Origin: Marivivens niveibacter
GTDB lineage: Bacteria > Pseudomonadota > Alphaproteobacteria > Rhodobacterales > Rhodobacteraceae
Direction: 5' to 3'
Assembly: GCF_002150005.2 (NCBI RefSeq)
Contig: NZ_MSPP01000001.1
Location: forward strand, 496,001-560,000
Length of the DNA: 64,000 nt
In this document: positions 1-9,023 of the stretch, in pieces
Layout: each line of letters starts with the position of its first letter
Numbering within the stretch: position 1 is the stretch's first letter
Made by a program: the position numbers and the translations under genes
Notes under the pieces: model-generated
The model's input: the letters and a program-made list of their open reading frames with translations, nothing else
The model's database searches: none
What the model was told of the DNA's origin: nothing

Positions 1-357
1 CTTCAAGGTCACGAAAAACTGAACTCGATCAGCTATCCGCTGCACCCTAGCCACCCACAATACGAACTGGCCGCAGCGCAGTACGAAGGTGCGGGCACCG
101 TGTTTGCCATCGATATCAAGGGCGGCAAAGATGAATGTTTCCGTTTCCTGAACGCGTTGGAAATTTTCACGATCACCAACAATTTTGCGGACAGTAAGTC
201 GCTCGTGACGCATCCAGCGACGACTACGCACCAGCGTCTGCCGCAGGATCAAAAGGACACGCTGGGCATCACGCCTGGTCTGGTACGAATTTCGTGCGGT
301 CTAGAAGATGCTGACGATTTGTTGGCTGATCTGAAACAAGCATTGGACGCGATCTGA
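1..357 (+). CDS. metZ: O-succinylhomoserine sulfhydrylase, C-terminal part (5' end outside window)
   Basis: The reading frame is open from the first base and ends in TGA, giving about 118 C-terminal residues of a Cys/Met-metabolism PLP enzyme. The stretch THPATTTHQRL followed by GITPGLVRISCGLED is the typical C-terminal block of gamma-family transsulfuration enzymes, and the AIDIKGG and NNFADSKSL pieces fit the MetZ type, which makes homocysteine directly from O-succinylhomoserine and sulfide. The PLP lysine lies upstream of the window and cannot be checked. A related O-acetylhomoserine sulfhydrylase or cystathionine synthase cannot be fully excluded. The stop is about 107 bases before the preferred folE2 start. 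Confidence 0.85.
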   Translation, partial: LQGHEKLNSISYPLHPSHPQYELAAAQYEGAGTVFAIDIKGGKDECFRFLNALEIFTITNNFADSKSLVTHPATTTHQRLPQDQKDTLGITPGLVRISCGLEDADDLLADLKQALDAI

Positions 358-464
358 TGACTGATCCGCGCGACGGGTACAAACGTATTCCTTTCGAACG
401 TTATGGAAAACCGTCGCGCGCATCCCATATTGAGGATCAGACGCGACAGGGCGGAGACCTCGAA

Positions 465-1565
465 ATGAACATTCATAATCAGGACATGGAACGCGAACCT
501 ACTCGGGAAGAGGCAGAGGCCGCATTGGCGCTGTTGCGCCGTTGGGCCAAAGACGTGACCGCAGAAGAGGTCGCAACGCTGGACCCACTGGTGTCGCGCC
601 TGATCCCTGGCCAAGAGGTGTCGAACTATCCGGCGCTGGCCCGCGCATATCCCGAAGATTTCGAAGTCGACGATGCGTACAAAGCATCGATGCCCGATTT
701 GCAGAACGGTCCGTCCAGCCTGATCCGCGGCGCGAAACAGCAAATCCAGCACGTCGGCATTTCGAATTTCCGCCTGCCAATCCGGTTTCACACCCGCGAC
801 AATGGCGATGTGACGCTGGAAACCTCTGTCACCGGTACGGTCAGCCTAGAGGCGGAAAAGAAGGGCATTAACATGTCCCGTATCATGCGGTCCTTCTACA
901 AACACGCCTCTGATACCTTTAGTTTCGAAGTGATGGAAACCGCCCTAGACGCGTACAAAGCTGACCTAGAAAGCTTTGACGCGCGCATTCAAATGCGTTT
1001 CCGTTTCCCGATGAAAGTGGCATCCCTGCGGTCGGGATTAGAAGGGTACCAGTACTACGACATCGCGCTGGAACTGGTTGAAAAGGCGGGTGTTCGCAAG
1101 AAAATCATCCATCTGGATTATGTCTATTCGTCGACCTGCCCATGTTCGCTGGAACTGTCCGAACATGCGCGTCAGTTCCGCGGCCAATTGGCGACTCCGC
1201 ATTCGCAGCGGTCCGTATCGCGTCTGTCCGCCGTGATCGAAGATGGCGAGATGCTGTGGTTTGAAGATCTGATCGACATGGCCCGCGATGCGGTGCCGAC
1301 AGAAACTCAGGTTATGGTGAAACGCGAAGACGAACAGGCGTTTGCGGAACTAAACGCCGCCAACCCCATCTTTGTCGAAGACGCAGCACGACTGTTCTGT
1401 GAACAGCTGCAAAATGATCCGCGCGTCGGTGATTTCCGCGTTATCGCCAGCCATCAAGAAAGCCTGCACAGCCATGATGCGGTATCTGTCCTGACCGAAG
1501 GCGACACCTTTGACAGCGAGAGTTTGGATCCGCGAATGTTCAGCACGCTGATCCATGTTGGATAA
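465..1565 (+). CDS. folE2: GTP cyclohydrolase FolE2 (type IB)
   Basis: This 366-residue protein matches the FolE2/COG1469 family, the zinc- or manganese-independent alternative to FolE that converts GTP to dihydroneopterin triphosphate for folate synthesis. Visible family blocks are QHVGISNFRLP, SLEAEKKGINMSR, the STCPCSLELSEHAR segment with the metal-binding cysteine, HSQRS, and the C-terminal SHQESLHSHDAV. An in-frame ATG at 357 overlaps the metZ stop and would add 36 residues. I prefer ATG 465 because GGAG lies 8 bases upstream and the protein then begins at the usual family start (MNIHNQDM). folB and folP of the same pathway lie about 11 kb downstream. Confidence 0.93.
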   Translation: MNIHNQDMEREPTREEAEAALALLRRWAKDVTAEEVATLDPLVSRLIPGQEVSNYPALARAYPEDFEVDDAYKASMPDLQNGPSSLIRGAKQQIQHVGISNFRLPIRFHTRDNGDVTLETSVTGTVSLEAEKKGINMSRIMRSFYKHASDTFSFEVMETALDAYKADLESFDARIQMRFRFPMKVASLRSGLEGYQYYDIALELVEKAGVRKKIIHLDYVYSSTCPCSLELSEHARQFRGQLATPHSQRSVSRLSAVIEDGEMLWFEDLIDMARDAVPTETQVMVKREDEQAFAELNAANPIFVEDAARLFCEQLQNDPRVGDFRVIASHQESLHSHDAVSVLTEGDTFDSESLDPRMFSTLIHVG

Positions 1566-1575
1566 GGCAACAAAG

Positions 1576-1602
1576 TTGACTTGCTTTGCGTCTATGTAAA
1601 TG
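1576..1602 (+). promoter_or_regulatory. possible sigma70-type promoter before the DUF1127 gene
   Basis: TTGACT at 1576-1581 is a good -35 candidate, with TAAATG at 1597-1602 as a weak -10. The spacing of 15 is short. It sits in the 128-base gap between folE2 and the small DUF1127 gene. Confidence 0.25.
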
Positions 1603-1693
1603 CTGCGTTGCAGTATTGGCGCTACACGCAAGGCAGGTTTTGCCCTAAGTTTGGATCAAGGGGGGAAACAACCGAATTAACGGAGTTTCCAAA

Positions 1694-1921
1694 ATGGCCA
1701 ATCTGGCAGTCAACGTTCACCTACCTGAACTACACGTCGCAGACGCATTCAAATCGTTCTTCAAATCCATCGCGCATGGTTTGGAACTATATATGGAGCG
1801 CAAATCGCGTTTCGCGGAAATGCAGTCATTGCAGTCCAAAACAGACGAAGAACTGGCTGAAATGGGCATCCGCCGCGATAAAATCGCTGTGCACGTGTTC
1901 AACGACCTGTTCTACGTTTAA
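1694..1921 (+). CDS. DUF1127 (YjiS-like) small protein
   Basis: A 75-residue protein preceded by CGGAG about 9 bases upstream of its ATG. The C-terminal half (QSKTDEELAEMGIRRDKIAVHVF) has the spacing of DUF1127 proteins: a short helix, then L-x-D/E-x-G-I-x-R-x-x-I. Family members are short basic proteins, abundant in alphaproteobacteria; some bind RNA or influence phosphate, carbon or sRNA-linked regulation, but no function can be assigned to this one. It stands alone between folE2 and trkH and probably has its own promoter. Confidence 0.8.
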   Translation: MANLAVNVHLPELHVADAFKSFFKSIAHGLELYMERKSRFAEMQSLQSKTDEELAEMGIRRDKIAVHVFNDLFYV

Positions 1922-1997
1922 TCGATTTTCGATGCTGGCGGGGCTAACCCGCTGGCACCGCTTGACTTAGCCGCCTAGGCAAGCCAAGCCTTCGTCC

Positions 1998-3446
1998 ATG
2001 ATGGACTTGCGACCAGTTGGATATGTTATCGGTTTGCTGACCGCAGTCTTGGGCTGCGCGATGATCGGACCCTTGTTGTTCGATCTCGCTCATGGTGATC
2101 CTGAATGGCACACGTTTATGCAAAGTGCCGTTATCACCATATCCGCAGGGTTATTTACATCGTTGGCTTGTGCGAATGGCAAAGGCCACGGTCTGAACCT
2201 GCGCCAAAGCTTTATCCTGACAACAGGCGTCTGGATTGCACTGCCCACTTTCGGGGCGATTCCGTTTATTATCGGTGAAACACAATTATCGCTGGTCGAT
2301 GCGATGTTCGAATCCATGTCGGGCATGACCACGACGGGTGCCACGGCGATCGAAGGTTTGGAAACGCATTCCTATGGTATTCTGCTTTGGCGTGCGATTT
2401 TGCAGTGGCTTGGCGGTCTCGGGATCGTCATCGTTGCGATGATTTTCCTGCCTGTGATGAAAGTCGGCGGGATGCAGTTTTTCCAATCCGAAGGTTTCGA
2501 CACGCTGGGTAAATCGTTGCCCCGCGCGTTGGATATCGCAAAGGGTTTGTTGCAGATTTATATCGGGCTGACGATTGTTTGCGCCTTGGGCTATATCGTG
2601 TCGGGCATGTCGACATTGGAAAGTATTGTGCATTCCTTTACCACGATTGCGACAGGTGGGTATTCGACGACAGATGCGTCCTTTGCGGCATTTCCGGGCG
2701 CGCCGCAATATGTGGCCAGCCTGTTCATGTTTTTGGCCTCGGTCCCATTTATTCGTTTCTTGCAAATGATTGTTGGCGATCCAAAACCATTGTTTCAGGA
2801 CATGCAGTTGCGCGGTTACCTGACATGGAGCGCATATGCCGTTGCTTTGATCGTGGTGTATCGCATGAGCCTAGAGGGCGAATTCACTGAGGAAATGTTC
2901 CGATCAACCCTGTTTAATGTCGTGTCGATTTTTTCGGGCACTGGGTACGGCGATGGCGATGTTATGGCATGGGGGCCGTTTGCCTTTGCGATCTTGTTTT
3001 GCGTTGGCATGATTGGCGGTTGTTCTGGATCGACTGGCTGTTCGATCAAAGTGTTCCGTTATCAAATCATGCTGCGGGCGATTTCGGCGCAGATCAAACG
3101 CTTGTACAGCCCGAACCGCGTTGTGTCTGTTCGTTTCGAAGGCCGTTCTGTGTCGGACGATGTTATGTCGTCGATCATGCTGCTGTTCACATGCTTTGTC
3201 CTGACCTTTGGTATCTTGATCGTTTTGATGGGTATGACGGGCATCAGTTTTCTGGCCGCTGTGACAGGGGCTTGGACATCAATTTTCAACATTGGTCCCG
3301 TTTTCGGACCCGAAGTTGGCCCCTCTGGCGCGATACATTTGTTTCCTGACACCGCGAAATGGTTGATGATCGTGGGAATGCTGTTGGGACGTTTGGAAAT
3401 TGTATCCGTGCTGGTGCTGGTACTGCCGCGTTTCTGGCGCGCATAA
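1998..3446 (+). CDS. trkH: TrkH-family potassium uptake membrane protein
   Basis: This 482-residue, highly hydrophobic protein has the repeated membrane-pore-membrane pattern of TrkH/KtrB. The pore-like segments SMSGMTTTGAT, FTTIATGGYSTTD, FSGTGYGDGD and the C-terminal TSIFNIGPVFGPEVG provide the conserved filter glycines, and GGCSGSTGCSIKVFR matches the TrkH loop after the third pore. It would move potassium across the inner membrane with a cytoplasmic TrkA subunit, which is not in this window. An alternative ATG follows immediately at 2001; no strong ribosome-binding site is visible for either. The gene converges on the next one with a shared terminator between them. Confidence 0.92.
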   Translation: MMDLRPVGYVIGLLTAVLGCAMIGPLLFDLAHGDPEWHTFMQSAVITISAGLFTSLACANGKGHGLNLRQSFILTTGVWIALPTFGAIPFIIGETQLSLVDAMFESMSGMTTTGATAIEGLETHSYGILLWRAILQWLGGLGIVIVAMIFLPVMKVGGMQFFQSEGFDTLGKSLPRALDIAKGLLQIYIGLTIVCALGYIVSGMSTLESIVHSFTTIATGGYSTTDASFAAFPGAPQYVASLFMFLASVPFIRFLQMIVGDPKPLFQDMQLRGYLTWSAYAVALIVVYRMSLEGEFTEEMFRSTLFNVVSIFSGTGYGDGDVMAWGPFAFAILFCVGMIGGCSGSTGCSIKVFRYQIMLRAISAQIKRLYSPNRVVSVRFEGRSVSDDVMSSIMLLFTCFVLTFGILIVLMGMTGISFLAAVTGAWTSIFNIGPVFGPEVGPSGAIHLFPDTAKWLMIVGMLLGRLEIVSVLVLVLPRFWRA

Positions 3447-3476
3447 AAAAAACCGGCCCAAATCAGGCCGGCTTTT
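3447..3476. terminator. bidirectional rho-independent terminator
   Basis: A-rich tract, then ACCGGCC-loop-GGCCGGC, then a T-rich tract. The stem of about 8 GC-rich pairs works in both directions and separates convergent trkH and the SPOR/protease-like gene. Confidence 0.85.
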
Positions 3477-3499
3477 ATTCGTTTGGCTTGAACGCCTGA

Positions 3500-5254
3500 T
3501 TACCAGCAATTCACCAAAACTGTGACATCGGAAGCGGCAGAGGTCAGCGTTTCAGGTGCCATATAACCGCTGCTGGTCGATTGATCGGCGCGAACCGAAG
3601 CTTCGGCAAGGGCGCTAAGGATTGCACCAGCGTTTGCTGCAAAGGCCACGTTTTCAGGCAGCATTTGACCGTTATTCGCTGGGGTTGGAACAAGAACGCC
3701 CACAACAGCGCCGCTGGCATCAAATACGGGGCCACCAACGTCGCCTTGGGTCGTGGTTAGGTTCAGGCGCAGTTTGCTGGCATCGCCTGTCAGATCAGAA
3801 CCATCTGCGACAGTGCCGAACGTCACCGTCGGCAATGCCAATGCGCCGCCATATGGGTATCCGCCCACTGCGATTGTCGCATCGCGATTTGCGGCTTGGG
3901 TTTGGATGACCGCGTGACCTAGCGGTGCCAGCGCCGTTTCAGGGGTCAGCACGGCCAATGTGCCATCATTGAACACGACGTTTGCTGGATAATCTCCACC
4001 GGCAACTGTCACGCGTTCACATTGATCAACGTTGGCAGCAGCAGTGACGGTCGTGCCGCGCGCATCAACAAAGAACCCCGAGGCCGAGTTTTTCGGCGTG
4101 CGAATGGCCAGACCAGATACCATATCAACCGAACTATCGGCAGGGGCTGCCGCAGGGCTCAGCAGTCCATCAATTGCAACAAAGCTGTTTTTCATCTCCG
4201 ACAGGACGCGATTGCGGCGTTCGTTATCGCCTGCCGGCCAAACCAGAACAAAGCCTTTGATCTCGCCGTTTTCGTGGCGTGCGGTCGCGTAGCTATGGCG
4301 CGTTTCGGATAGGCCTTCGATTTCAAAACTGTCGCTGCCGCGTTCCCGTGGGCCCTCTAGCGGCATGATTTCCAGCGTTTGCAGGATTTCGTATAGGCCA
4401 TACAGGCGGGTGCGGTCGCCTGGTTGGGAAATGACCAAAACCTGAACACCTGAATCGTCGGTGGCAGTATAGCGGGCGAAAGGCGATTCATTGGCGTCAA
4501 ACTGGACCAAACCCATTGGAATTTGCATCGCTACGCCCGTGTTCGCGTCTTCGATCAGTGTCAGGTCTGTGCCTTCTAGGATCGCGTTGTACTGGCTGCG
4601 CAGTTCAGCGCGTTGCGCGGTGGTCAGAATGCCGGTCACTTCATAGCCGTTCGCCTCTTGCCATGCGGCCATGGAATTGCGGGTGCCGCGACCAAACGAA
4701 CCGTCGATGCCAGCGTTATAAAAACCGGCCCATTGCAGCATCACCTGCAGGTCCATTTTCTGTTCGCGGGTCAGCTGAGCTTCTGATGCGCGCGCCTCGG
4801 CGGGTGTTTCATCAGGCAGCGTTGGTTCAGGTGCTGCGATCGGTTCGGCGTCTTCGGGCGCCATTGGCGGCTCGATCTGGGTTGTGTCGGTGGGAGGCTC
4901 GGATGGCAGGGGTTTGGGCGTATTGCTGATGCCAACGCCTACGGGCCAGAATTGTTGGCCGTATCGCTGACCGTCGCTGACAAATGAATCGCGCGGAATT
5001 TGACCTGTGCGGCGCAGTTGACGCAGTAGGTTTTCGGCATCTTGTTCGGAATATGGGCCCAAAGCTACGCCGTACCAATTGGACCCCAGATGAAACCCGA
5101 CGACATCATCCAATTGCGCCGAAAATTTTCGCGCTGCGTCTTGGGCTGCCGATAGGGTGGGGTGCGCCTCGATCTGGAGCCAGCTTGCGCTTTGTGCATG
5201 GGCCTGCACAGCGATTACAGCCGCGAAAACAATTCCCAGAAGTCGTTTTAACAT
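3500..5254 (-). CDS. Exported SPOR / peptidoglycan-binding protein with a degenerate trypsin-like domain
   Basis: The 584-residue protein starts with a signal peptide (about 1-21, cleavage after AHA). A SPOR-like repeat region follows (about 24-100), then a Pro/Glu-rich linker (110-160), a PG_binding_1 domain (about 162-228, AGFYNAGIDGSFGRGTRNSM), a middle region, and a trypsin/DegP-like fold from about 385 to 560. The last domain keeps the frame of a secreted serine protease, yet the nucleophile motif is GDVGGPVFD where GDSGGP is expected, the His position reads TAAANVDQC where TNAHVV is usual, and the Asp position reads NDGTLAVLTP. All three catalytic residues therefore seem lost. I infer a cell-wall-binding pseudo-protease in the periplasm, perhaps a scaffold. 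Its divergent neighbour is glyQ. Confidence 0.85.
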   Translation of the reverse strand: MLKRLLGIVFAAVIAVQAHAQSASWLQIEAHPTLSAAQDAARKFSAQLDDVVGFHLGSNWYGVALGPYSEQDAENLLRQLRRTGQIPRDSFVSDGQRYGQQFWPVGVGISNTPKPLPSEPPTDTTQIEPPMAPEDAEPIAAPEPTLPDETPAEARASEAQLTREQKMDLQVMLQWAGFYNAGIDGSFGRGTRNSMAAWQEANGYEVTGILTTAQRAELRSQYNAILEGTDLTLIEDANTGVAMQIPMGLVQFDANESPFARYTATDDSGVQVLVISQPGDRTRLYGLYEILQTLEIMPLEGPRERGSDSFEIEGLSETRHSYATARHENGEIKGFVLVWPAGDNERRNRVLSEMKNSFVAIDGLLSPAAAPADSSVDMVSGLAIRTPKNSASGFFVDARGTTVTAAANVDQCERVTVAGGDYPANVVFNDGTLAVLTPETALAPLGHAVIQTQAANRDATIAVGGYPYGGALALPTVTFGTVADGSDLTGDASKLRLNLTTTQGDVGGPVFDASGAVVGVLVPTPANNGQMLPENVAFAANAGAILSALAEASVRADQSTSSGYMAPETLTSAASDVTVLVNCW

Positions 5255-5429
5255 AGTCTTTCCAAAATCCGAACTTTACCAATTGTGTGTCTATCGCACC
5301 TGATGCCGCATGAACATAGCCCCGAAACGGTTCAAAAACAGTGCGAATGGGTAAATGTGACCTGCATGCCCCAATTGACCCCATGCCCCATGCATCATAT
5401 TCAGGCGCGGAACCGAAAAGAGGGCGACC
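5255..5429. promoter_or_regulatory. divergent intergenic region (SPOR/protease-like gene and glyQ)
   Basis: This 175-base gap between divergently transcribed genes must hold promoters for both. I see no clear operator, riboswitch or T-box-like structure. GAGGG just before 5430 serves as the glyQ ribosome-binding site. Confidence 0.5.
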
Positions 5430-6362
5430 ATGGCCGATAAACCCCGTTCTTTCCAAGAGATCATCCTGCGACTCCAGAATTACTGGGCAGCAAAAGGATG
5501 CGCAGTGCTGCAACCCTACGATATGGAGGTCGGCGCTGGTACGTTCCACCCCGCGACCACCCTGCGTTCGCTGGGCGACCGTGCATGGGCCGCAGCCTAT
5601 GTTCAGCCGTCGCGCCGTCCGACCGATGGTCGCTATGGTGAAAACCCGAACCGTTTGCAGCACTACTACCAGTACCAAGTGCTGATCAAACCATCGCCGC
5701 CCGATCTGCAGGACCTGTATTTGGGTTCGCTCGAGGCGATTGGCATCGACAGTTCGCTGCATGACATCCGTTTCGTCGAAGACGACTGGGAATCCCCAAC
5801 GCTGGGCGCATGGGGTTTGGGTTGGGAAGTCTGGTGTGACGGCATGGAAGTGTCGCAGTTCACCTATTTCCAACAGGTTGGCGGCCACGACTGTAAACCT
5901 GTGTCGGGCGAATTGACCTATGGTCTGGAACGTTTGGCGATGTACGTATTGGGCGTGGATCACGTCATGGACATGCCGTTCAACGATCCTGAATCGCCAA
6001 TCGCACTGAAATATGGCGATGTCTTCCGTCAAACCGAAGAAGAATATTCGCGCCATAACTTTGACGTGGCCGACACCGATCAGCTGTTACAGCATTTCAT
6101 CGACGCAGAGGCCGAATGCCAACGCATTCTGGACAACCCTGCCGTTGATCCGAAAACGGGCAAACGCATCGTCATGGCGCACCCCGCCTATGACCAGTGC
6201 ATAAAAGCATCGCACCTGTTCAACCTGCTGGACGCGCGCGGCGTGATTTCGGTCACCGAACGTCAGGCTTATATTGGCCGTGTCCGCGCGCTGGCGAAAC
6301 TATGTGCTGACGCCTTTGTTCAGACCGAGGCAGGCGGCTATGTGGCCGAGGCTGCGGAATGA
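5430..6362 (+). CDS. glyQ: Glycyl-tRNA synthetase alpha subunit
   Basis: At 310 residues this has the usual GlyQ length. Family blocks are [18 protein letters not shown] at the start, [19 protein letters not shown], the class II aminoacyl-tRNA synthetase motif region with [22 protein letters not shown], and [12 protein letters not shown]. Together with GlyS it forms the alpha2-beta2 enzyme that charges tRNA-Gly in the cytoplasm; the alpha subunit carries the adenylation active site. The ATG at 5430 follows GAGGGCGACC. Its stop overlaps the start of the next gene by 4 bases (ATGA), so glyQ, the DUF6446-type gene and glyS are translationally coupled. Confidence 0.97.
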   Translation: MADKPRSFQEIILRLQNYWAAKGCAVLQPYDMEVGAGTFHPATTLRSLGDRAWAAAYVQPSRRPTDGRYGENPNRLQHYYQYQVLIKPSPPDLQDLYLGSLEAIGIDSSLHDIRFVEDDWESPTLGAWGLGWEVWCDGMEVSQFTYFQQVGGHDCKPVSGELTYGLERLAMYVLGVDHVMDMPFNDPESPIALKYGDVFRQTEEEYSRHNFDVADTDQLLQHFIDAEAECQRILDNPAVDPKTGKRIVMAHPAYDQCIKASHLFNLLDARGVISVTERQAYIGRVRALAKLCADAFVQTEAGGYVAEAAE

Positions 6363-6892
6363 AACCGGTTCAAATGGCAATCACGGCAATTGTTGTGTCC
6401 GCCGCCGCTGCGGGTGGGCTGATGTATTACAATCAGGTCTACGCGTTCTATGACCGCGTGGATGCGGCTGATTTTGGCCAGATCGAACTGACTTCGACCA
6501 TCACTGGGCTGCCAGAACCGATCCTGACCAATGATTTTCAGGCCATCGATAGCGAAAGCTCTCCGATCCGGTTTCGTGCGTGTTTTACCACGCCGATCAG
6601 TCTGGGTACTTTGACCGATACCTATGAAATCTATGAAACGGCTGAACCGCTGAACGGCCCCGGTTGGTTTGATTGCTACGACGCCCGCACCGTGGGTCAG
6701 GCGATTGAACGCGGCGACATGATCGCATTCATGGGCACCGAAAACATTCAATACGGCATCGACCGCGTTGTCGCGTTTGATCAGGCTGGCAATGGCTATG
6801 TCTGGGAACAGATCAACGCATGTGGCGAAGCGAAATTTCAGGGTGACCCGCTGCCATCGGGCTGCGAACCCGCACCAGAGGGGGGCAACTAA
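6359..6892 (+). CDS. DUF6446-type membrane-anchored protein between glyQ and glyS
   Basis: This 177-residue protein starts with one N-terminal membrane segment (about 5-25, [17 protein letters not shown]), leaving a C-terminal domain in the periplasm. The domain contains the block PIRFRACF and four cysteines (in RACF, FDCYD, INACGE and PSGCEP) that could pair as disulfides. I recall the family as DUF6446, found in Rhodobacteraceae at this same place between glyQ and glyS, but could not verify this. It overlaps glyQ by 4 bases and glyS by 1 base, so it is co-translated with both. No link to tRNA charging is visible in its sequence and its function is unknown. Confidence 0.85.
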   Translation: MKPVQMAITAIVVSAAAAGGLMYYNQVYAFYDRVDAADFGQIELTSTITGLPEPILTNDFQAIDSESSPIRFRACFTTPISLGTLTDTYEIYETAEPLNGPGWFDCYDARTVGQAIERGDMIAFMGTENIQYGIDRVVAFDQAGNGYVWEQINACGEAKFQGDPLPSGCEPAPEGGN

Positions 6893-8952
6893 TGCCAAAC
6901 CTGCTAATCGAATTATTCTCCGAAGAAATCCCAGCGCGCATGCAGGCGAAAGCCGCTGATGATCTGCGCAAAATGGTCACTGATGGGCTGGTGGACGCAG
7001 GCCTGACCTATGCGGGCGCTGCCGCATTCGCAACGCCGCGCCGTTTGACCCTGTCGATCGATGACCTGCTGGCTGAATCAAAACCCGTCCGCGAAGAACG
7101 CAAAGGCCCAGCAACCTCGGCCCCTGAAAAGGCGCTAGAGGGTTTCTTGCGTTCCACTGGCCTGACCAAAGATCAGCTGGAAATCCGCGACGTGAAAAAA
7201 GGCCAAGCCTATTTCGCCGTGATCGAAAAACCAGGCCGCAAGGCGGCTGACGTGATCGCAGAGGTTTTGGAAAACACCGTTCGCAATTTCCCATGGCCGA
7301 AATCCATGCGCTGGGGCGCGGGCCCGCTGCGTTGGGTGCGTCCTTTGCATTCGATCATCTGCCTGTTGACCACCGATGACGGCAGCGAAGTTGTCGAACT
7401 GGACATCGACGGCATCAAATCGGGCAAAACCACCCGTGGTCACCGTTTCCTGTCGTCCGGCGAAATCTCGGTCAACAATTTCGACGACTACGAATCCAAA
7501 CTGAAACAGGCCCGCGTGGTGCTGCGTGCAGACGAACGCGCCGATCACATCTGGCATGACGCAACCAACATGGCGTTCGCCGCTGGTTTGGAAGTGGTCG
7601 AAGATAAAGGCCTGCTGGCCGAAGTGTCTGGTCTGGTCGAATGGCCTGTTGTTCTGATGGGTTCCATCGACGATCAATTCCTTGGCCTGCCGCCAGAGGT
7701 TCTGCAAACCTCGATGAAAGAGCACCAAAAGTTCTTCTCGGTTCGGAATCCGAAAACGGGCCGTATCGAAAAATTCATTACCGTTGCGAATAATGAAACC
7801 GCCGATAATGGCGCGACGATCCTTGCGGGTAACCAAAAGGTGCTGTCGGCGCGTCTGTCGGATGCGCTGTTCTTCTGGAACAACGACCTGCGCACCGTTG
7901 AACGTAACGGGTTCGAGGCAATGGGCGCCCCATTGGCGAACGTGACCTTCCACAACAAACTGGGATCGCAGGCTGAACGCATCGCGCGCATCGCGGCGCT
8001 GGCGTCTAAAGTTGCCCCAGTTGTCGGCGCAGACGCGACCGAGGCAGAGCTGGCCGCCAAGGTCGCAAAATGCGACCTGTCATCGGAAATGGTATATGAA
8101 TTCCCTGAATTGCAGGGGATCATGGGCCGTTATTACGCGAAAAGTGCAAGTCTGTCTGACGCCGTTGCTGACGCCTGCCGCGATCATTACAGCCCACTGG
8201 GCCCATCGGACGACGTGCCAACCGATCCCGTTTCTGTCGCTGTCGCGCTGTCCGATAAAATCGACACGCTGACTGGTTTCTGGGCGATCGACGAAAAACC
8301 AACGGGGTCGAAAGACCCGTTCGCCCTGCGCCGCGCGGCATTGGGTGTGATCCGTTTGATTTTGGAAAACGATCTGACGCTGTCGTTGACCGAATATTTC
8401 GGCGCTGCGAATACGGATGCTGATGCGGCTGACCTGCTGTCGTTCTTTCACGACCGTCTAAAGGTGTTCCTGCGCGATCAGGGTATCCGTCACGACGTGA
8501 TTGATGCGTGTTTGGCGATGCCGGGCAACGACGACATGACCCTACTGGTGAAACGCGCCCGCGCCTTGCAGGATTTCATGGCGACCGAAGACGGCGAAAA
8601 CCTGATCCAAGGTTACAAACGCGCGTCCAACATTCTGGCCCAAGCCGAAGAAAAAGACGGCGTTGAATATTCGTTCGGCGCGGACGTGAAATTTGCCGAA
8701 GGCGACGAAGAAAAGGCGCTATTCGCAGCGCTGGATAAAGCCGAGGCAGAGATCACCCCAGCGATGAACGCCGAAGATTTCGGTGCGGCAATGGCGGCCA
8801 TGGCATCGCTGCGTGCGCCGATCGACGGTTTCTTTGACGCGGTGCAGGTGAATTCGGACAACGAAATCATCCGTCGCAACCGTTTGAACCTGCTGTCGCG
8901 CATCCGCACGATCTGTTCGTCGGTCGCGGATATTTCACGCATCGAAGGTTAA
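6892..8952 (+). CDS. glyS: Glycyl-tRNA synthetase beta subunit
   Basis: The 686 residues open with LLIELFSEEIPARMQ, the standard GlyS start. Further family blocks include FATPRRL, KSMRWG, FIRPLH-like RWVRPLHSI, GHRFL, EVLQTSMKEHQKFFSV, the HD-like segment, and ADKIDTL-like LSDKIDTLTGFW followed by GSKDPFALRRAALGVIRLIL. The beta subunit binds tRNA-Gly and carries the C-terminal anticodon-binding region. Length is normal and the frame is intact. The start ATG overlaps the last base of the preceding stop (TAATG). Confidence 0.97.
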   Translation: MPNLLIELFSEEIPARMQAKAADDLRKMVTDGLVDAGLTYAGAAAFATPRRLTLSIDDLLAESKPVREERKGPATSAPEKALEGFLRSTGLTKDQLEIRDVKKGQAYFAVIEKPGRKAADVIAEVLENTVRNFPWPKSMRWGAGPLRWVRPLHSIICLLTTDDGSEVVELDIDGIKSGKTTRGHRFLSSGEISVNNFDDYESKLKQARVVLRADERADHIWHDATNMAFAAGLEVVEDKGLLAEVSGLVEWPVVLMGSIDDQFLGLPPEVLQTSMKEHQKFFSVRNPKTGRIEKFITVANNETADNGATILAGNQKVLSARLSDALFFWNNDLRTVERNGFEAMGAPLANVTFHNKLGSQAERIARIAALASKVAPVVGADATEAELAAKVAKCDLSSEMVYEFPELQGIMGRYYAKSASLSDAVADACRDHYSPLGPSDDVPTDPVSVAVALSDKIDTLTGFWAIDEKPTGSKDPFALRRAALGVIRLILENDLTLSLTEYFGAANTDADAADLLSFFHDRLKVFLRDQGIRHDVIDACLAMPGNDDMTLLVKRARALQDFMATEDGENLIQGYKRASNILAQAEEKDGVEYSFGADVKFAEGDEEKALFAALDKAEAEITPAMNAEDFGAAMAAMASLRAPIDGFFDAVQVNSDNEIIRRNRLNLLSRIRTICSSVADISRIEG

Positions 8953-9023
8953 GAATTACGCCTTCCCCCCCTTGCTGCGATTGTCGCTTTGTCTAAAGTG
9001 AACCGCAGCAAGGAGATGCCGCA

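Noticed and set aside
357-464. Upstream ATG at 357 as the folE2 start
   Set aside because: It would add 36 residues with no family similarity, and a good ribosome-binding site precedes ATG 465.
5106-6056. 316-codon minus-strand frame across the glyQ 5' end
   Set aside because: It covers both a divergent promoter region and glyQ; the sequence is a shadow of real genes.
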